Positions 47,061 through 57,700 of a DNA stretch of 64,000 bases are shown piece by piece; within the stretch, counting starts at the first letter, position 1, and each line of letters starts with the position of its first letter. Where the stretch lies: contig JAEINS010000019.1 of NCBI GenBank assembly GCA_016342755.1, forward strand, positions 1 to 64,000, in the 5' to 3' direction. Under the pieces are notes generated by a model that did no database searches, had not been told where the DNA came from, and saw nothing but the letters and a program-made list of their open reading frames with translations. Made by a program: the position numbers and the translations under genes. This DNA is from Melioribacteraceae bacterium (GTDB lineage: Bacteria > Bacteroidota > Ignavibacteria > Ignavibacteriales > Melioribacteraceae).

Positions 47061-48343
47061 ATGTAGTTTTAATTGGATCAGGCGGAAGGGAGCATGCTCT
47101 TGCCCGTAAAATATCTAAGAGTAAATCTTTATCAAAATTATATATTTTGCCTGGCAATCCTGGTACGGGAGCATTAGGCGAAAATGTAAATGTTGATGTT
47201 TCCAACTTTGATGAAACTTATAATTTCTGTTTTGAAAATGAAATTTCTTTTGTAATTATTGGTCCGGAGCAGCCATTGGTTGATGGACTTGGAGATTTTC
47301 TGATAGAAAAAGGATTAAAGGTTTTTGGTCCGACTAAGGCAGCCGCGCAAATTGAAGGTGATAAATCTTTCTCTAAAAACTTAATGAAGAATTATGGAAT
47401 CCCGACCGCATCCTTTGAAGTGTTTGATAAAGAAGATTATGAGAATGCTTTAACTTATGTAAAAACAGCAAAGTATCCGTTAGTTGTTAAAGCATCGGGT
47501 TTAGCTGCCGGTAAAGGTGTTCTAATTTGTGAAGACCAGAATTCAGCCGTCTCGGCGATAAAAGAATGTTTTAAAGACGGAGCATTTGGAGCAGCCGGAG
47601 ATAAAGTTGTTGTTGAAGAATTTATGTACGGATTTGAAGCGTCACTTTTCGCGATTACAGATGGAACCGATTTTATATCACTCCCGATTGCCCAGGATCA
47701 TAAAAGAATTGGTGACGGGGATACCGGGAAAAATACCGGCGGAATGGGAGCATATGCTCCGGCACCGTTGGTTGATTCAAAGCTTCAGGAAGAAGTTGAA
47801 AAGATAATAATACAGCCGACTCTTGACGCAATGAAATCTGAAAATGCTCCGTTTGTCGGTTGTTTATATTGCGGATTAATGATTACATCAGAAGGTCCGA
47901 AAGTTGTTGAATTTAACTGCAGATTTGGTGATCCGGAAACACAGGTAGTTTTACCCCTTTTAGAAGGCGATTTTTTACAATTATTATATTCCGCTGCTGC
48001 TGGTAAAATTGATAAGAACTCGGTTAAATATTCCGGCGGAGCAGCAATTTGTGTGGTGGCATCTTCAAAAGGTTATCCGGGTTCATACAAAAAAGGTTTA
48101 AAAATTACTGGAATTGAGGACGCAGAATCTGAGGAAATTGTTGTATACCATGCCGGAACAAAAAAAGAGGGAAATGATATTGTTACTTCTGGCGGGCGAG
48201 TTTTAGGTGTTACGGCAGTATCTAAAGAAAATGATTTAAAAGCATGTAAAACAAAAGCTTACGAAGGAATAGATAAAATAAAATTTGATGGTATTTATTT
48301 TAGAAAAGATATATCTGATAAAGCTTTTCAAAATTTAGACTGA
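47057..48343 (+). CDS. purD: Phosphoribosylamine-glycine ligase (GAR synthetase)
   Basis: This enzyme joins phosphoribosylamine and glycine with ATP in purine synthesis. The 428-residue ATP-grasp protein has the N-terminal GSGGREHALA loop, the PGNPGTGA segment, GPEQPLVDG, KASGLAAGKGV (ATP lid), KNTGGMGAYAPAP and the metal-binding EFNCRFGDPETQ. All are PurD signatures. It overlaps the glycosyltransferase by four bases (ATGA), and guaB of the same nucleotide pathway lies two genes upstream. Confidence 0.97.
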   Translation: MNVVLIGSGGREHALARKISKSKSLSKLYILPGNPGTGALGENVNVDVSNFDETYNFCFENEISFVIIGPEQPLVDGLGDFLIEKGLKVFGPTKAAAQIEGDKSFSKNLMKNYGIPTASFEVFDKEDYENALTYVKTAKYPLVVKASGLAAGKGVLICEDQNSAVSAIKECFKDGAFGAAGDKVVVEEFMYGFEASLFAITDGTDFISLPIAQDHKRIGDGDTGKNTGGMGAYAPAPLVDSKLQEEVEKIIIQPTLDAMKSENAPFVGCLYCGLMITSEGPKVVEFNCRFGDPETQVVLPLLEGDFLQLLYSAAAGKIDKNSVKYSGGAAICVVASSKGYPGSYKKGLKITGIEDAESEEIVVYHAGTKKEGNDIVTSGGRVLGVTAVSKENDLKACKTKAYEGIDKIKFDGIYFRKDISDKAFQNLD

Positions 48344-48352
48344 TTTTCTATT

Positions 48353-48380
48353 GTAGAGACGAGGCATGCCTCGTCTCTAC
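48353..48380. repeat. 28-bp perfect palindrome, copy A (REP-like)
   Basis: Each half is gtagagacgaggca. It lies 9 bp after the purD stop and just upstream of the RAYT gene. Its flanks (ttctatt on the left, ggataaa on the right) match the reverse complement of the flanks of copies C and D, so it is in the opposite orientation. Confidence 0.95.
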
Positions 48381-48416
48381 GGATAAATGATTTTTGAATA
48401 ATTGTTAAGGGCAAGA

Positions 48417-48986
48417 GTGGCAAAATTCAAAGGTGAATTCAGAGTTGAATCATCAAGATTAAAATCGTGGGATTATTCTACACCAGGTTGGTATTTTGTG
48501 ACAATTTGTGTTAAGGATAACAAAAATTGTTTCGGAGCAGTTGATGACTATAATGTTAAGTTAAATAACATTGGTGAAATTGTTGAATTGTTTTGGAAAG
48601 AAATACCAGATCATTATAATTTTGTTGAATTGGATGAATTTGTCGTTATGCCAGATCATTTTCATGCAATTATTATTTTGAATGAACAAAGTAATGTTGA
48701 GGTAAAACATAAAAAAAATATTAATAATGTAGAGACGGGGCATGCCCCGTCTCTACGGATTAAAAGGACAATTACATTAGGTAACATAATTGGGTCATTC
48801 AAATCAGCAGTAACAAAAAATATTTATAAAAATTGTCATTTAAATTTCTCATGGCAGACACGATTTTATGATAGAATTATCCGCAACGAAAGAGAATTAT
48901 TTAATATCAGAAAATATATTTCACAAAATCCGTTAAAATGGGAGTTAGACAAAGATTCCCCGAGTAATTGTGTTTTTGATAAGTAA
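48417..48986 (+). CDS. REP-associated tyrosine transposase (RAYT, Y1/IS200-like)
   Basis: The roughly 189-residue single-strand nuclease of the HUH family acts on palindromic REP sequences. HFH (His81, His83 from this start) in VMPDHFHAIIIL is the metal site, and the catalytic Tyr167 lies in IRKYISQNP. The N-terminal WDYSTPGWYFVTICV segment is typical of RAYTs. GTG 48417 with AAGGG five bases upstream is preferred over TTG 48402. Palindrome copies flank the gene, and one copy (48729-48756) lies inside the reading frame, encoding VETGHAPSLR between the HUH motif and the Tyr helix. The frame stays open, so the protein may still work. Confidence 0.9.
   Translation: MAKFKGEFRVESSRLKSWDYSTPGWYFVTICVKDNKNCFGAVDDYNVKLNNIGEIVELFWKEIPDHYNFVELDEFVVMPDHFHAIIILNEQSNVEVKHKKNINNVETGHAPSLRIKRTITLGNIIGSFKSAVTKNIYKNCHLNFSWQTRFYDRIIRNERELFNIRKYISQNPLKWELDKDSPSNCVFDK
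48729..48756. repeat. 28-bp palindrome, copy B, inside the RAYT coding region
   Basis: Each half is gtagagacggggca. It differs from copies A, C and D by a symmetrical pair of changes that keeps the palindrome perfect. It is read in frame in the transposase gene. Confidence 0.95.
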
Positions 48987-49041
48987 AAATATGATTTTAT
49001 AAAAATTAAAACTGTAGCGACGTTAAATTTGTGTTGTTAAT

Positions 49042-49128
49042 TTAAATATACGTTTATCATGTAGAGACGAGGCATGCCTCGTCTCTACAATAGAAGGATT
49101 TGTTTCAGCTCAAAACCGATGTCATCTT
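49042..49128. repeat. 87-bp dispersed repeat with palindrome copy C
   Basis: It contains the 28-bp palindrome at 49061-49088 and ends in a gatgtcatctt half-site. It matches 50304-50390 with six differences in 87 bases, in the same orientation. It lies between the RAYT gene and the converging phosphoesterase gene. Confidence 0.93.
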
Positions 49129-49139
49129 TTTTTGCAATA

Positions 49140-50033
49140 CTATTTCAACTCAAAAGAATGTTCAAGTTTATATTCGCCGCCATTTGAATCATCTCTGTAA
49201 ACATCAAAAGTAAGATAATCTTTAAATACATGAAATTTAAGAAAAGTACTCGGAGCACCTTTATCGCCAACTCCACGGCTATGTCCAACATCAATCTGAT
49301 TTACACCGTTTATCTTTGCAAAAGAGAAGTTATGTGTATGTCCGCAAATGTACGCTAATACATTTTCTTGCCGGAGTAACATTTGGAATCTGTGACTAGT
49401 TTCGGCATGAGCGTCTAAATTATCGCCTTTATGACGGTGTCTGCCGTTATCATGATCCGGAAGTGAAACTATAGGTTCGTGTCCAATTACAAGTTTTATT
49501 TGTTTATCGGAATTTTGCAAATCGTTTTTAAGCCAGTAATAGACTGAATCCCGAACATCGCCGTTTGTACCAACATCCGAAGTATCATTAAAATACTGAT
49601 TAATTACAGCAAAATGTACATTCTCAAAATCGAATGAATAAGTAGTTTCTTCACAGTTTTTTGGGCCGCGGTTAATTATGTTTTTTAGTGAATCTTTCCC
49701 AAAATTTCGCAGCCATTCCATATCCTCATCAGTTTCTGATTCATGATTACCAACAACAGGATACCAGGGGTAATCTTCGCCAATAACGCTTTTTATTGTG
49801 TTATAAACATGCCATGGAGGATCAATATCTCCGGGACTTATCATAAATTTCCCTTGCCCAAGTTTTTTAATCGCTTCACAAGTTCCATAGAAATATTGTG
49901 AATTTTGATATTCCGGTTCAGCGTAATTTCTCATATCGGCAGTTGCTTCGAATGAGAATATTTCTATCTGGGCAATTGTGTAATTAGTTGATAATAATGT
50001 TAGAATAATAATTATTGGTGCAAAACGTTTCAT
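49140..50033 (-). CDS. Secreted calcineurin-like metallophosphoesterase
   Basis: The 297-residue exported protein has a signal peptide ending NYTIAQ. It has the metallophosphatase motifs in order: an early Asp (EATADMRN, unusual in place of the common D-x-H), ISPGDIDPP (GD), VVGNHESE (GNHE), VIGHEPIV (GH) and CGHTHNFS (GHxH). Such enzymes bind two metals and hydrolyse phosphate esters; the substrate is unknown. It is the only gene between the two direct 87-bp repeats at 49042 and 50304. The first motif ends in D-x-R, so the second metal ligand may be altered. Confidence 0.86.
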   Translation of the reverse strand: MKRFAPIIIILTLLSTNYTIAQIEIFSFEATADMRNYAEPEYQNSQYFYGTCEAIKKLGQGKFMISPGDIDPPWHVYNTIKSVIGEDYPWYPVVGNHESETDEDMEWLRNFGKDSLKNIINRGPKNCEETTYSFDFENVHFAVINQYFNDTSDVGTNGDVRDSVYYWLKNDLQNSDKQIKLVIGHEPIVSLPDHDNGRHRHKGDNLDAHAETSHRFQMLLRQENVLAYICGHTHNFSFAKINGVNQIDVGHSRGVGDKGAPSTFLKFHVFKDYLTFDVYRDDSNGGEYKLEHSFELK

Positions 50034-50496
50034 ATATGACTCTAATATTTTTTATTGAATAAAGAAGTATAACAAAAAGTTAAATTATATTATTGGAATT
50101 AATTGGGTTTGTCTGGTTGTAAGTTTTCTAGACTAAGGAAAGATGACATATATCAGCAAGAGATCCAACTCCTGAATAAAGATCACGTTAAAAAAAACGC
50201 CATTAAATTTACGAATTAAAGACACAAACATATAAGTGGTTTAGCCGGTTGAAAGAATAAATAGTTTAATATTTTTAACCCCGGAGGTTTTTAAGACCTT
50301 GGATTAAATATACGTTTATCACGTAGAGACGAGGCATGCCTCGTCTCTACAATAAAAGGATTTGTCTCAGTTCAAAAGTGATGTCATCTTGTTTTTTTGT
50401 AATGTTCTACAAAACTCTCTCCTCAATACAATAGAACCATTTCCCAATTAAGATATTATGTCGTATATTTTAAGTTAATAAAACTTAGGATTTGAA
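50034..50496. other. Repeat-rich intergenic region without a gene
   Basis: This 463-bp stretch holds fragments of several repeat families. They include ggttgtaagttttct (about 50113-50127, also near 58602), a hairpin-like ccggaggtttttaagaccttgg (50281-50302), and the 87-bp repeat copy D. No open reading frame or RNA gene was recognised. The HydE gene's promoter should lie near its right end. Confidence 0.6.
50304..50390. repeat. 87-bp dispersed repeat with palindrome copy D
   Basis: A direct repeat of 49042-49128 (six mismatches), with the 28-bp palindrome at 50323-50350 and a terminal gatgtcatctt half-site. Together the two copies bracket the phosphoesterase gene. Confidence 0.93.
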
Positions 50497-51546
50497 GTGT
50501 TAACAAAAGAAGAAATCATTGCGTATCTGCAAACTTCTGATGAAGAATCTCAAAAAGAACTTTTCGAAAAAGCCAGCCAGGTTAAGACCAATCTGTTAGG
50601 AAAAAATGTTTATTTACGCGGAATTATTGAGCTGAGTAATATTTGCCAGAAAGATTGTTATTACTGCGGAATTAGGAAATCAAATAAAAATGTTAACAGA
50701 TATTTAATGATAGAAGATGAAATTCTTAAATCGGCTGAGTGGGCATATAAAGCCGGTTATGCTTCAATTGTACTTCAGTCTGGTGAGAGAACCGACGATA
50801 AATTTGTTAGAACTATTAGTGATGTATTAAAAGAAATTAAAAAACTTTCGGACGGAAAACTTAGAGTAACACTTTCGCTTGGCGAACAGGAAAAAGAAGT
50901 TTATAAATGCTGGTATAATCTGGGTGCCCATAGATATTTGTTAAGAATTGAATCATCAAATAAAGATCTATATCACTTTATTCATCCAAAGGAATATTCA
51001 TTTGAGAAAAGATTAGAATGTCTGAATAATCTGAAAGAAATCGGTTATCAGCTTGGAACCGGTGTTATGATAGGACTTCCGCACCAGACTTACGAAGATT
51101 TAGCGAATGATATTCTGTTTTTCAAAAAACTTGATGTTGATATGGTTGGGATGGGTCCGTATCTTGAACACAAAGATACACCGCTGCCTGATAAAGATAC
51201 AATAATTGTTAAGAATAAAGAGGAACTTTATCATCTTGGATTAAGAATGATTTCTGTTTTAAGATTAACAATGCCAACAATAAATATAGCCGCAACAACT
51301 GCTCTGCAAGCGTTAAATAGTTTTGGAAGAGAAAAGGGAATTCTCTGCGGTGCTAATGTTTTTATGCCTAATATTTCTGAAGGCGAATATAGACCAAGTT
51401 ATCAGTTATACGATAATAAACCATGTATTGATGAAACTTCAACAGAATGTCTCGATTGTGTGGGAAAACGGATTGAAATGATTGGGGAAAAAGTGGCTTT
51501 TGATGAATGGGGAGATTCTCTTCATTTTAGAGAACGAAATTGTTAG
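50497..51546 (+). CDS. hydE: [FeFe]-hydrogenase maturase HydE-like radical SAM enzyme
   Basis: HydE is a radical SAM enzyme that helps build the dithiomethylamine-bridged diiron centre of [FeFe]-hydrogenase. The 349-residue protein has the radical SAM triad C50-x3-C54-x2-C57 in CQKDCYYCGIRK. It also has an accessory cluster motif C310-x7-C318-x2-C321 at positions nearly equal to those in Thermotoga maritima HydE. The length fits the family. PylB-like relatives are an alternative, but the C-terminal Cys motif favours HydE. The start is GTG with AGGA upstream. hydF, hydG and hydrogenase genes are not in the window. Confidence 0.85.
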   Translation: MLTKEEIIAYLQTSDEESQKELFEKASQVKTNLLGKNVYLRGIIELSNICQKDCYYCGIRKSNKNVNRYLMIEDEILKSAEWAYKAGYASIVLQSGERTDDKFVRTISDVLKEIKKLSDGKLRVTLSLGEQEKEVYKCWYNLGAHRYLLRIESSNKDLYHFIHPKEYSFEKRLECLNNLKEIGYQLGTGVMIGLPHQTYEDLANDILFFKKLDVDMVGMGPYLEHKDTPLPDKDTIIVKNKEELYHLGLRMISVLRLTMPTINIAATTALQALNSFGREKGILCGANVFMPNISEGEYRPSYQLYDNKPCIDETSTECLDCVGKRIEMIGEKVAFDEWGDSLHFRERNC

Positions 51547-51762
51547 TTCGCAAAATGAAAATTATTTCAAATCCTTGTATTTTGAAAATTAGGAAAAAAG
51601 TTTTTATATCCTCTTTAAAAACTTAACTTTTAATGTATAAAATATTAAATTTGTAATTCAAAAATTAGATATTACGTTAATATATAAATATTTATACGTT
51701 TGTCTCAAAATTTATGCGATAAAATTAAACAATGTACTTAACAACAATTACATGATAAAATT

Positions 51763-54700
51763 ATGCAGATAACAGGAAAACAAATATCCAGTCTACGCGT
51801 AGATGCAAAAGATTTTATTAACCTTTATGCTTCTTTAGGCGGAAGAGCCGAAAACTTTATTCCAGACCATATTTTAAGCAGTTTAAAGAATTTTGTCAGG
51901 ATTTGTCATGAAGAACCAATTGATCCGGCAAAACAGCAGGCTGAGATAAATAAATATATTCTTGAGCTTAAAGAACTAATTCCCGGGTACACAGATGTTT
52001 CGTTAATGCTGTTTCCGCACGAGGATTCTAAAGCTTTTCAATATCGTTCTAAGAAACAAAGTTTTGAAAACAGGCTGAAGTATTTCATTGATACCGAATC
52101 GGTTGATGATAAAACTAAAGAGCAGACTATAAATATTTTGAATACACATGATTATTCTGTCGGGACTCCGCCTGTAAGTCAGGCACATTTGGATCTGATG
52201 TACAAACTATGTCTTGGTGATGATGTTCAGGAATTAAGAAAATTCCGTGATGTAATTGGTGTTATAGGCGATGTTGAAGAAGCTCAGTGGAACTATTTTA
52301 TGGATGTTCTTGAGCAAATGATAATTCAGTCTTCGCATTATACAACTGCCGCTGAAAAAACTGATTTCTTAAATAGAACCAATCTGACGGTTAATTTTAA
52401 GGGTCTTAACGGATTTATAAAAACAGTTGTCGGTGGTGGATCGGATACAGTAATTGGATTGTTAAGTGAAGAAGTATTTGATGAAAGTGCGGTTAAAGTA
52501 ATTGAATTTAAAAATGGTGAAGACTTATTTAATAAGATTAAAACTGATAGAACAAGCATATTTATTGTTAAGGTTAAAAATATGCGCACTAACATTTTTA
52601 ATGAGAAAAAATGGTTCCCGTATTTAACCAGATTAGTTATAGTTGATGATTCACCGGAATCGGGAAGTACAAATACATCGCTGGTATTTTGTTTTCATAA
52701 TAAAATTATAAACACACTTAATAAAGTTCATACAAAAAAATTAGGCGCGTTAGCTAATAGTCAGCTTAACTTACGATTGATACTGGACAAAGTTAATTTA
52801 GATAATCTTGAAACTTTTAGAAAATGTACTGAATCTAAAATTGCGGATTACGAAGAGGAACTTAAAGAACTTAAAACTGAGCAGTTGGGTGAAGATAAAA
52901 ATCTTCTTAAAGATATAAACCTGTTCAAGTTCAATGAGTTTGCAAAGCAAATTATAAAAGATAAATATGCAATAACAAAACTGCATGATTATATAGTGCT
53001 GGTTCAGAACTGTAAAGATCCTAAAAAGCTGAAGAAACAGAATTCTGAATTAATAAATGAATTTGAAACCAGAACCAAAGCTTATTTTTATTCGAATATA
53101 GAACAGGTTAAGATTGCTACCATTGTAGAAGGCGGTGGTAGAAGTCAGATTAGAACTTACGGAAAATATTTACTGCAAAGAAAGTTAAAAGCACTAAATC
53201 CTAAGATTATTGAAAAATGCCAGACTATAATTGATATTATACCGGATAACTATCAGAGAACTTTAAATAATCATTTTCATAAAAATTTTGGAATCAATTT
53301 ATTCTTAGAAAAATATAAAGAGTATATAACTAAAGTTGAAAATGAAGCCGATAACAAAGGCAGATTTAAGAATCTGCTGATTGATCTTGGTATTAAAGAG
53401 GCTTATGATAAGAAATCAGCTGATGAACAAAATATTATTAAGGACTTTGTAAGTAATCTTAGCAATCTGGAAATAACGTCTATAGCTGATGATGTGCAGA
53501 TGATAATCCGTGACATCCTTTCTGATAGTGTTTTAATGCCGTACATTCTTTTTAATCAGGAAGCATCCTGGGAATATAAAGATCTTTTCCCGGAAGACAG
53601 ATTTGATATAAATCCGTTTGATCTTGAAATAGGATTGAATGCCAGCAAACACATCGATTTTGAAAGACTGCATCATCGTTTAAGCAGAATGAAAAATACA
53701 TTCCAATTATTTGATGATACTGGAAACCTTTGGGATAGATTCTGCGAAAACTTAACTATAATTATCAATGATCCGTCTAACCCTTCCGGTTATACCGATT
53801 TTAATGATGTTTCGCTTATCAAATTCTTGAAGTTCTTAAACAACAGTAAAATAACGCTTTTACTTGATGAAGCTTACAATGACGCGATTAAAGTTGATGA
53901 TCCGGACGAACCAAAATGGAGAACCATTTCCAGATATATAATGAACAATATTAGTTCGTTAACAAACATTAGTGTAGTTTCTTCATTATCAACAACAAAA
54001 AACTTAGGCGCAACCGGAAGCAGATTAGGATCTATTGTTGCAACTCCGGCCAGAACTGATGTTATTAACTTTGCAAAGAAACAAAATGGAACTGAGAAAG
54101 GGAATACAAATTCTCTTTATATGCTGGTTAACACTATTGAAGCCGCTCAGTTAGCTAAGAAAATTAAAGACAGAATGGAATCTGAACTTCCAAAAGAAGC
54201 TTCAAGATTTAAAATTAAAGCCAGAATTGAAAAATATATAATTGATGAAATTGAGAGTTTCAACGATAACAAAGCTATAGTTAAGCAGGGAAAAGCAATT
54301 AAAAGATTCTCGCCGTTCGAAGGAAGTCCGTTGCATCTTTTCTTGCTTGAAGAATTATCGAGCCTGGATAAACTGGATGTTTTAGATTTACCGGATGATT
54401 TTAAGTATAAAGGAGAACCTTTCTTTAAGTATTATCAAAGCCATTTAGTAAAAGAGATAAATAAATTTAGAGTTAATAAAAATTTTAGAAGTGAATCTTT
54501 AAAACGTTTGAAGCTATCGAAAAAAGTTGCGGCAAAAGTTATTGAAGACAGATTTGAACAGTTTGGAGAAATACTTCCTTCGGATGGTTCTTATTTATTT
54601 AATATTCAATTAAAAGAATTTTTCTCCTATCAGGATCTTGAAAAGTTTACTAAAGTACTTGCCCGGGAAAGAGGAATTGCTGTAATACCTTACCAGACTG

Positions 54701-57700
54701 GCTTTTTACGTTTTTCACTTGGTGATTATATTGAAGGGACAAGTCAGAGTTATGAGGTTTTTGAAAAAGAACTAGAGAATGCTCTCAATATAGTTCTCAA
54801 ATATTGGGAGGAGTTTTATTCAGTAAAATCGAAAAATGAAAACAAAGAGAAACGTTCTGAAGATATTCTTAAAGAAATTTTTGCAACTGTATCTGACAAA
54901 GAATTTATAAATAATGTTTTAACAGACTTTAATATTGTTAAAAACATTAAGAAAAAAGGAAAGGGAAGTCTGGCAATAAGTAATATTATGACTTTATATC
55001 ACGCCTTCCCAAAAGACTGTGGTGTAAGTATAAATACAATTGCCGATTCTAAAAATTCAGTTTTTGAGTTTTATGAAAACGTTGGAAAATGCAGAGACCT
55101 TAACAGTTTTATAGAAAGTAAAGCCTTCACAAAAGTATACGAAAACTTGCTGCCTCAGATTTATAAAAATATTCCTCAGATCAAAAACCTTGATTATAAC
55201 ACGGTTATATCTAAGTATGGTAAACCAACTATACTAAAATATATAAATAATAAGATGTCGTTTAAGCCAAATGATTTTGTACTTGATGATCCTGATGAAA
55301 GGAACATAATGACAGAGATTTTAATTGAGCTTGAAAAAATTCTTTTCTCTGACGCTAAAGTAAAGATAATGGCGTTAAATGCCAGTGATGATATTGCTTC
55401 CGATAAAGCAAAACTTGAAGGAACAAATATAATTCTTCGAAAATATATTCAGGAATTACTTATTCATTTTAATCTTCCTTTTGAGCAGCCGTCACAGGAA
55501 CCTACAATAGAAGATATTATTAACAAATCGGTTGTTGTCTTTAAAGATGTTGTTGGTGCAAGTGTAAGCGAATTTAATTTAGTTCAGTATCTGCACGGGT
55601 TTGTAAACAAAATTAGTTTTAACGCGGGCGATGAATCCTTTACATCAAAGATTGACGGTTATGTCCGTAAAGTATTAAACGATGCTGTTATGGAATCTTC
55701 TGATTCTACTGCAAATAGATTATTGAAGTTCTATATGTTAAAGCTCAATAATAACTTTGTAAACAGACTTCAGCCTAAAATAAGCAAGTGGTATAAAGAG
55801 TTTGCGAAGACAGATGAACTTGAAGTTAAAATGTTCAACGAACAATTTGTTTTTAATATTGTTGAAAGTGAAATTGAACAGATTATAAATGATATAATTA
55901 TTTTGAAGGATCTTAAAATAACAGAAGATCAGGTACACAAAAATGTTCGTGATGTTGTTCTGTTTTTTATAGGATTAATGAACAAAACTAAATCGACAGA
56001 ATATTATGATAAGTATAATCACACATTAATTAAGTTTGTTGAAACAAGTTTCAGAGAGCAGAACTCATACCTGAATGAAATGATTCAGCACGGCTTAACC
56101 ATTCATAGTAATTTAGACAACAGATTAGATACGCTTGAAAAATTTGAAGACGGTTCACTTAAGTGGATTGACGATGTTATGAAAAAGTGCGGTGTAATTG
56201 GGTCTGAACAACCTGTACAAACTCATACACGCATTGTAACTGATGCAAAGAAACGTGAATATCCTTTCCACAAAATTGACAGGAAAGAAACCTGTAAAGA
56301 AAATGTTGATCAGAATAGAAATGATTATATTAAGAATTTAGATACCAAACTTCGTTCGGGATTTTTTGGGCGCAGAGTTGCTAATTTTGTTGAGCACATG
56401 GATCCGAATGATTATAGATGTAAAGTAATTAAGCATGGTTTAGTTAAGGTACTATACGTTATTCAGAAGTCGTACATAAAATATCTTACTGATAACTACA
56501 GATTATTAACTGCCGATGAATTATCGCTGGATGATCTTAAAGATTTTGTGCCGGATGTAATCTTGTTCTACGGTGCTCCTGAAAAGGTTATTTCTTATCC
56601 GCAAATTGGATACTTCGATTTAAAAGGACCTTTTGGAAATATTAAAACTTTAGTTACACCGCTTAAAAAGAAAGTGGATTATTTTGGCGATATAAAGAAA
56701 CCCTGGCTTACGATGATAAATGAAAAAGTTAAGGAAATGGGAGGAATGCCTGTTCACGGTTCTTTATTTGCAATTGAAGAAGAAGACGGAAGTGTATTTG
56801 TTGTTCAGATAGAAGGTGACAGCGGTGTTGGTAAATCTGAAATGCTTGCGGCTATGATGCTTAAATGGCTTCGTAATGATTTGCCTGGTATTAGATCGAT
56901 AAAACTGATTGCCGGAGATATGTTTTTTGTATTCCCGGATAAAGATGGAAATCTTTATGGTGTTGGAACTGAAGACGGTGATTTTTCAAGAGTAACTGAT
57001 TTTGATCCGGACTTTATTAAGTATTACAATTCGCTGTTTGAAAGCGCAGCCGACAGCAACGTTGAAGATCTTAATTCGAGAAGTACAATTAGCGGACTTT
57101 GTGATATTAAGATGCCGTATAAGATTGATATAATGCTTACTGCGAGCAATTATGGCCGTGAAGAAGCTGGTATTACCAGATATAAAAATCCGGAAAATTT
57201 CTTGTTGTATCGTGATTCGCATGGCGAAAGAAAAGAGAAAGCAACAAGTTCTGATAATCCTCATTTCCAAAGAACATTGTTGAGATATTCTGGTGATAAA
57301 GATATTGTTGAAGTTCTTGATAAACATGGAAATTATCTTGATGATATTCTTGATTGGGAAAAAGATGAATTTACAAATATGTTCTATTTATGTTCTTCAT
57401 ATAAACTGATGGACAGAATTGATGTTGAAGAAGTTGTAAATCAAATTTTTAACAAGAAGGAATTTGTTCATACTAACGGTAAAAAATATAAAATTAAAGA
57501 TGTTAAATTCGATATTATTAAAAACAGATTCCTTGCTTCGGTAAAATCAACTCCGGTTGATGAAGAAGAATCTGTTGCTACAGAAATTCAGATTACAAGA
57601 GCTTTATTTAGCGGAATATTTAATTCATTAGCAAGTACACCTGCCGGTCAGCCTTTTATTGCTGAAGAAGGTCAGTATGAAATTACTAAGAGTCTTGTAA

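Noticed and set aside
48353-50390. CRISPR array from the repeated palindromes
   Set aside because: Copies are unevenly spaced, in both orientations, and one is within a gene; there are no uniform spacers or cas genes.
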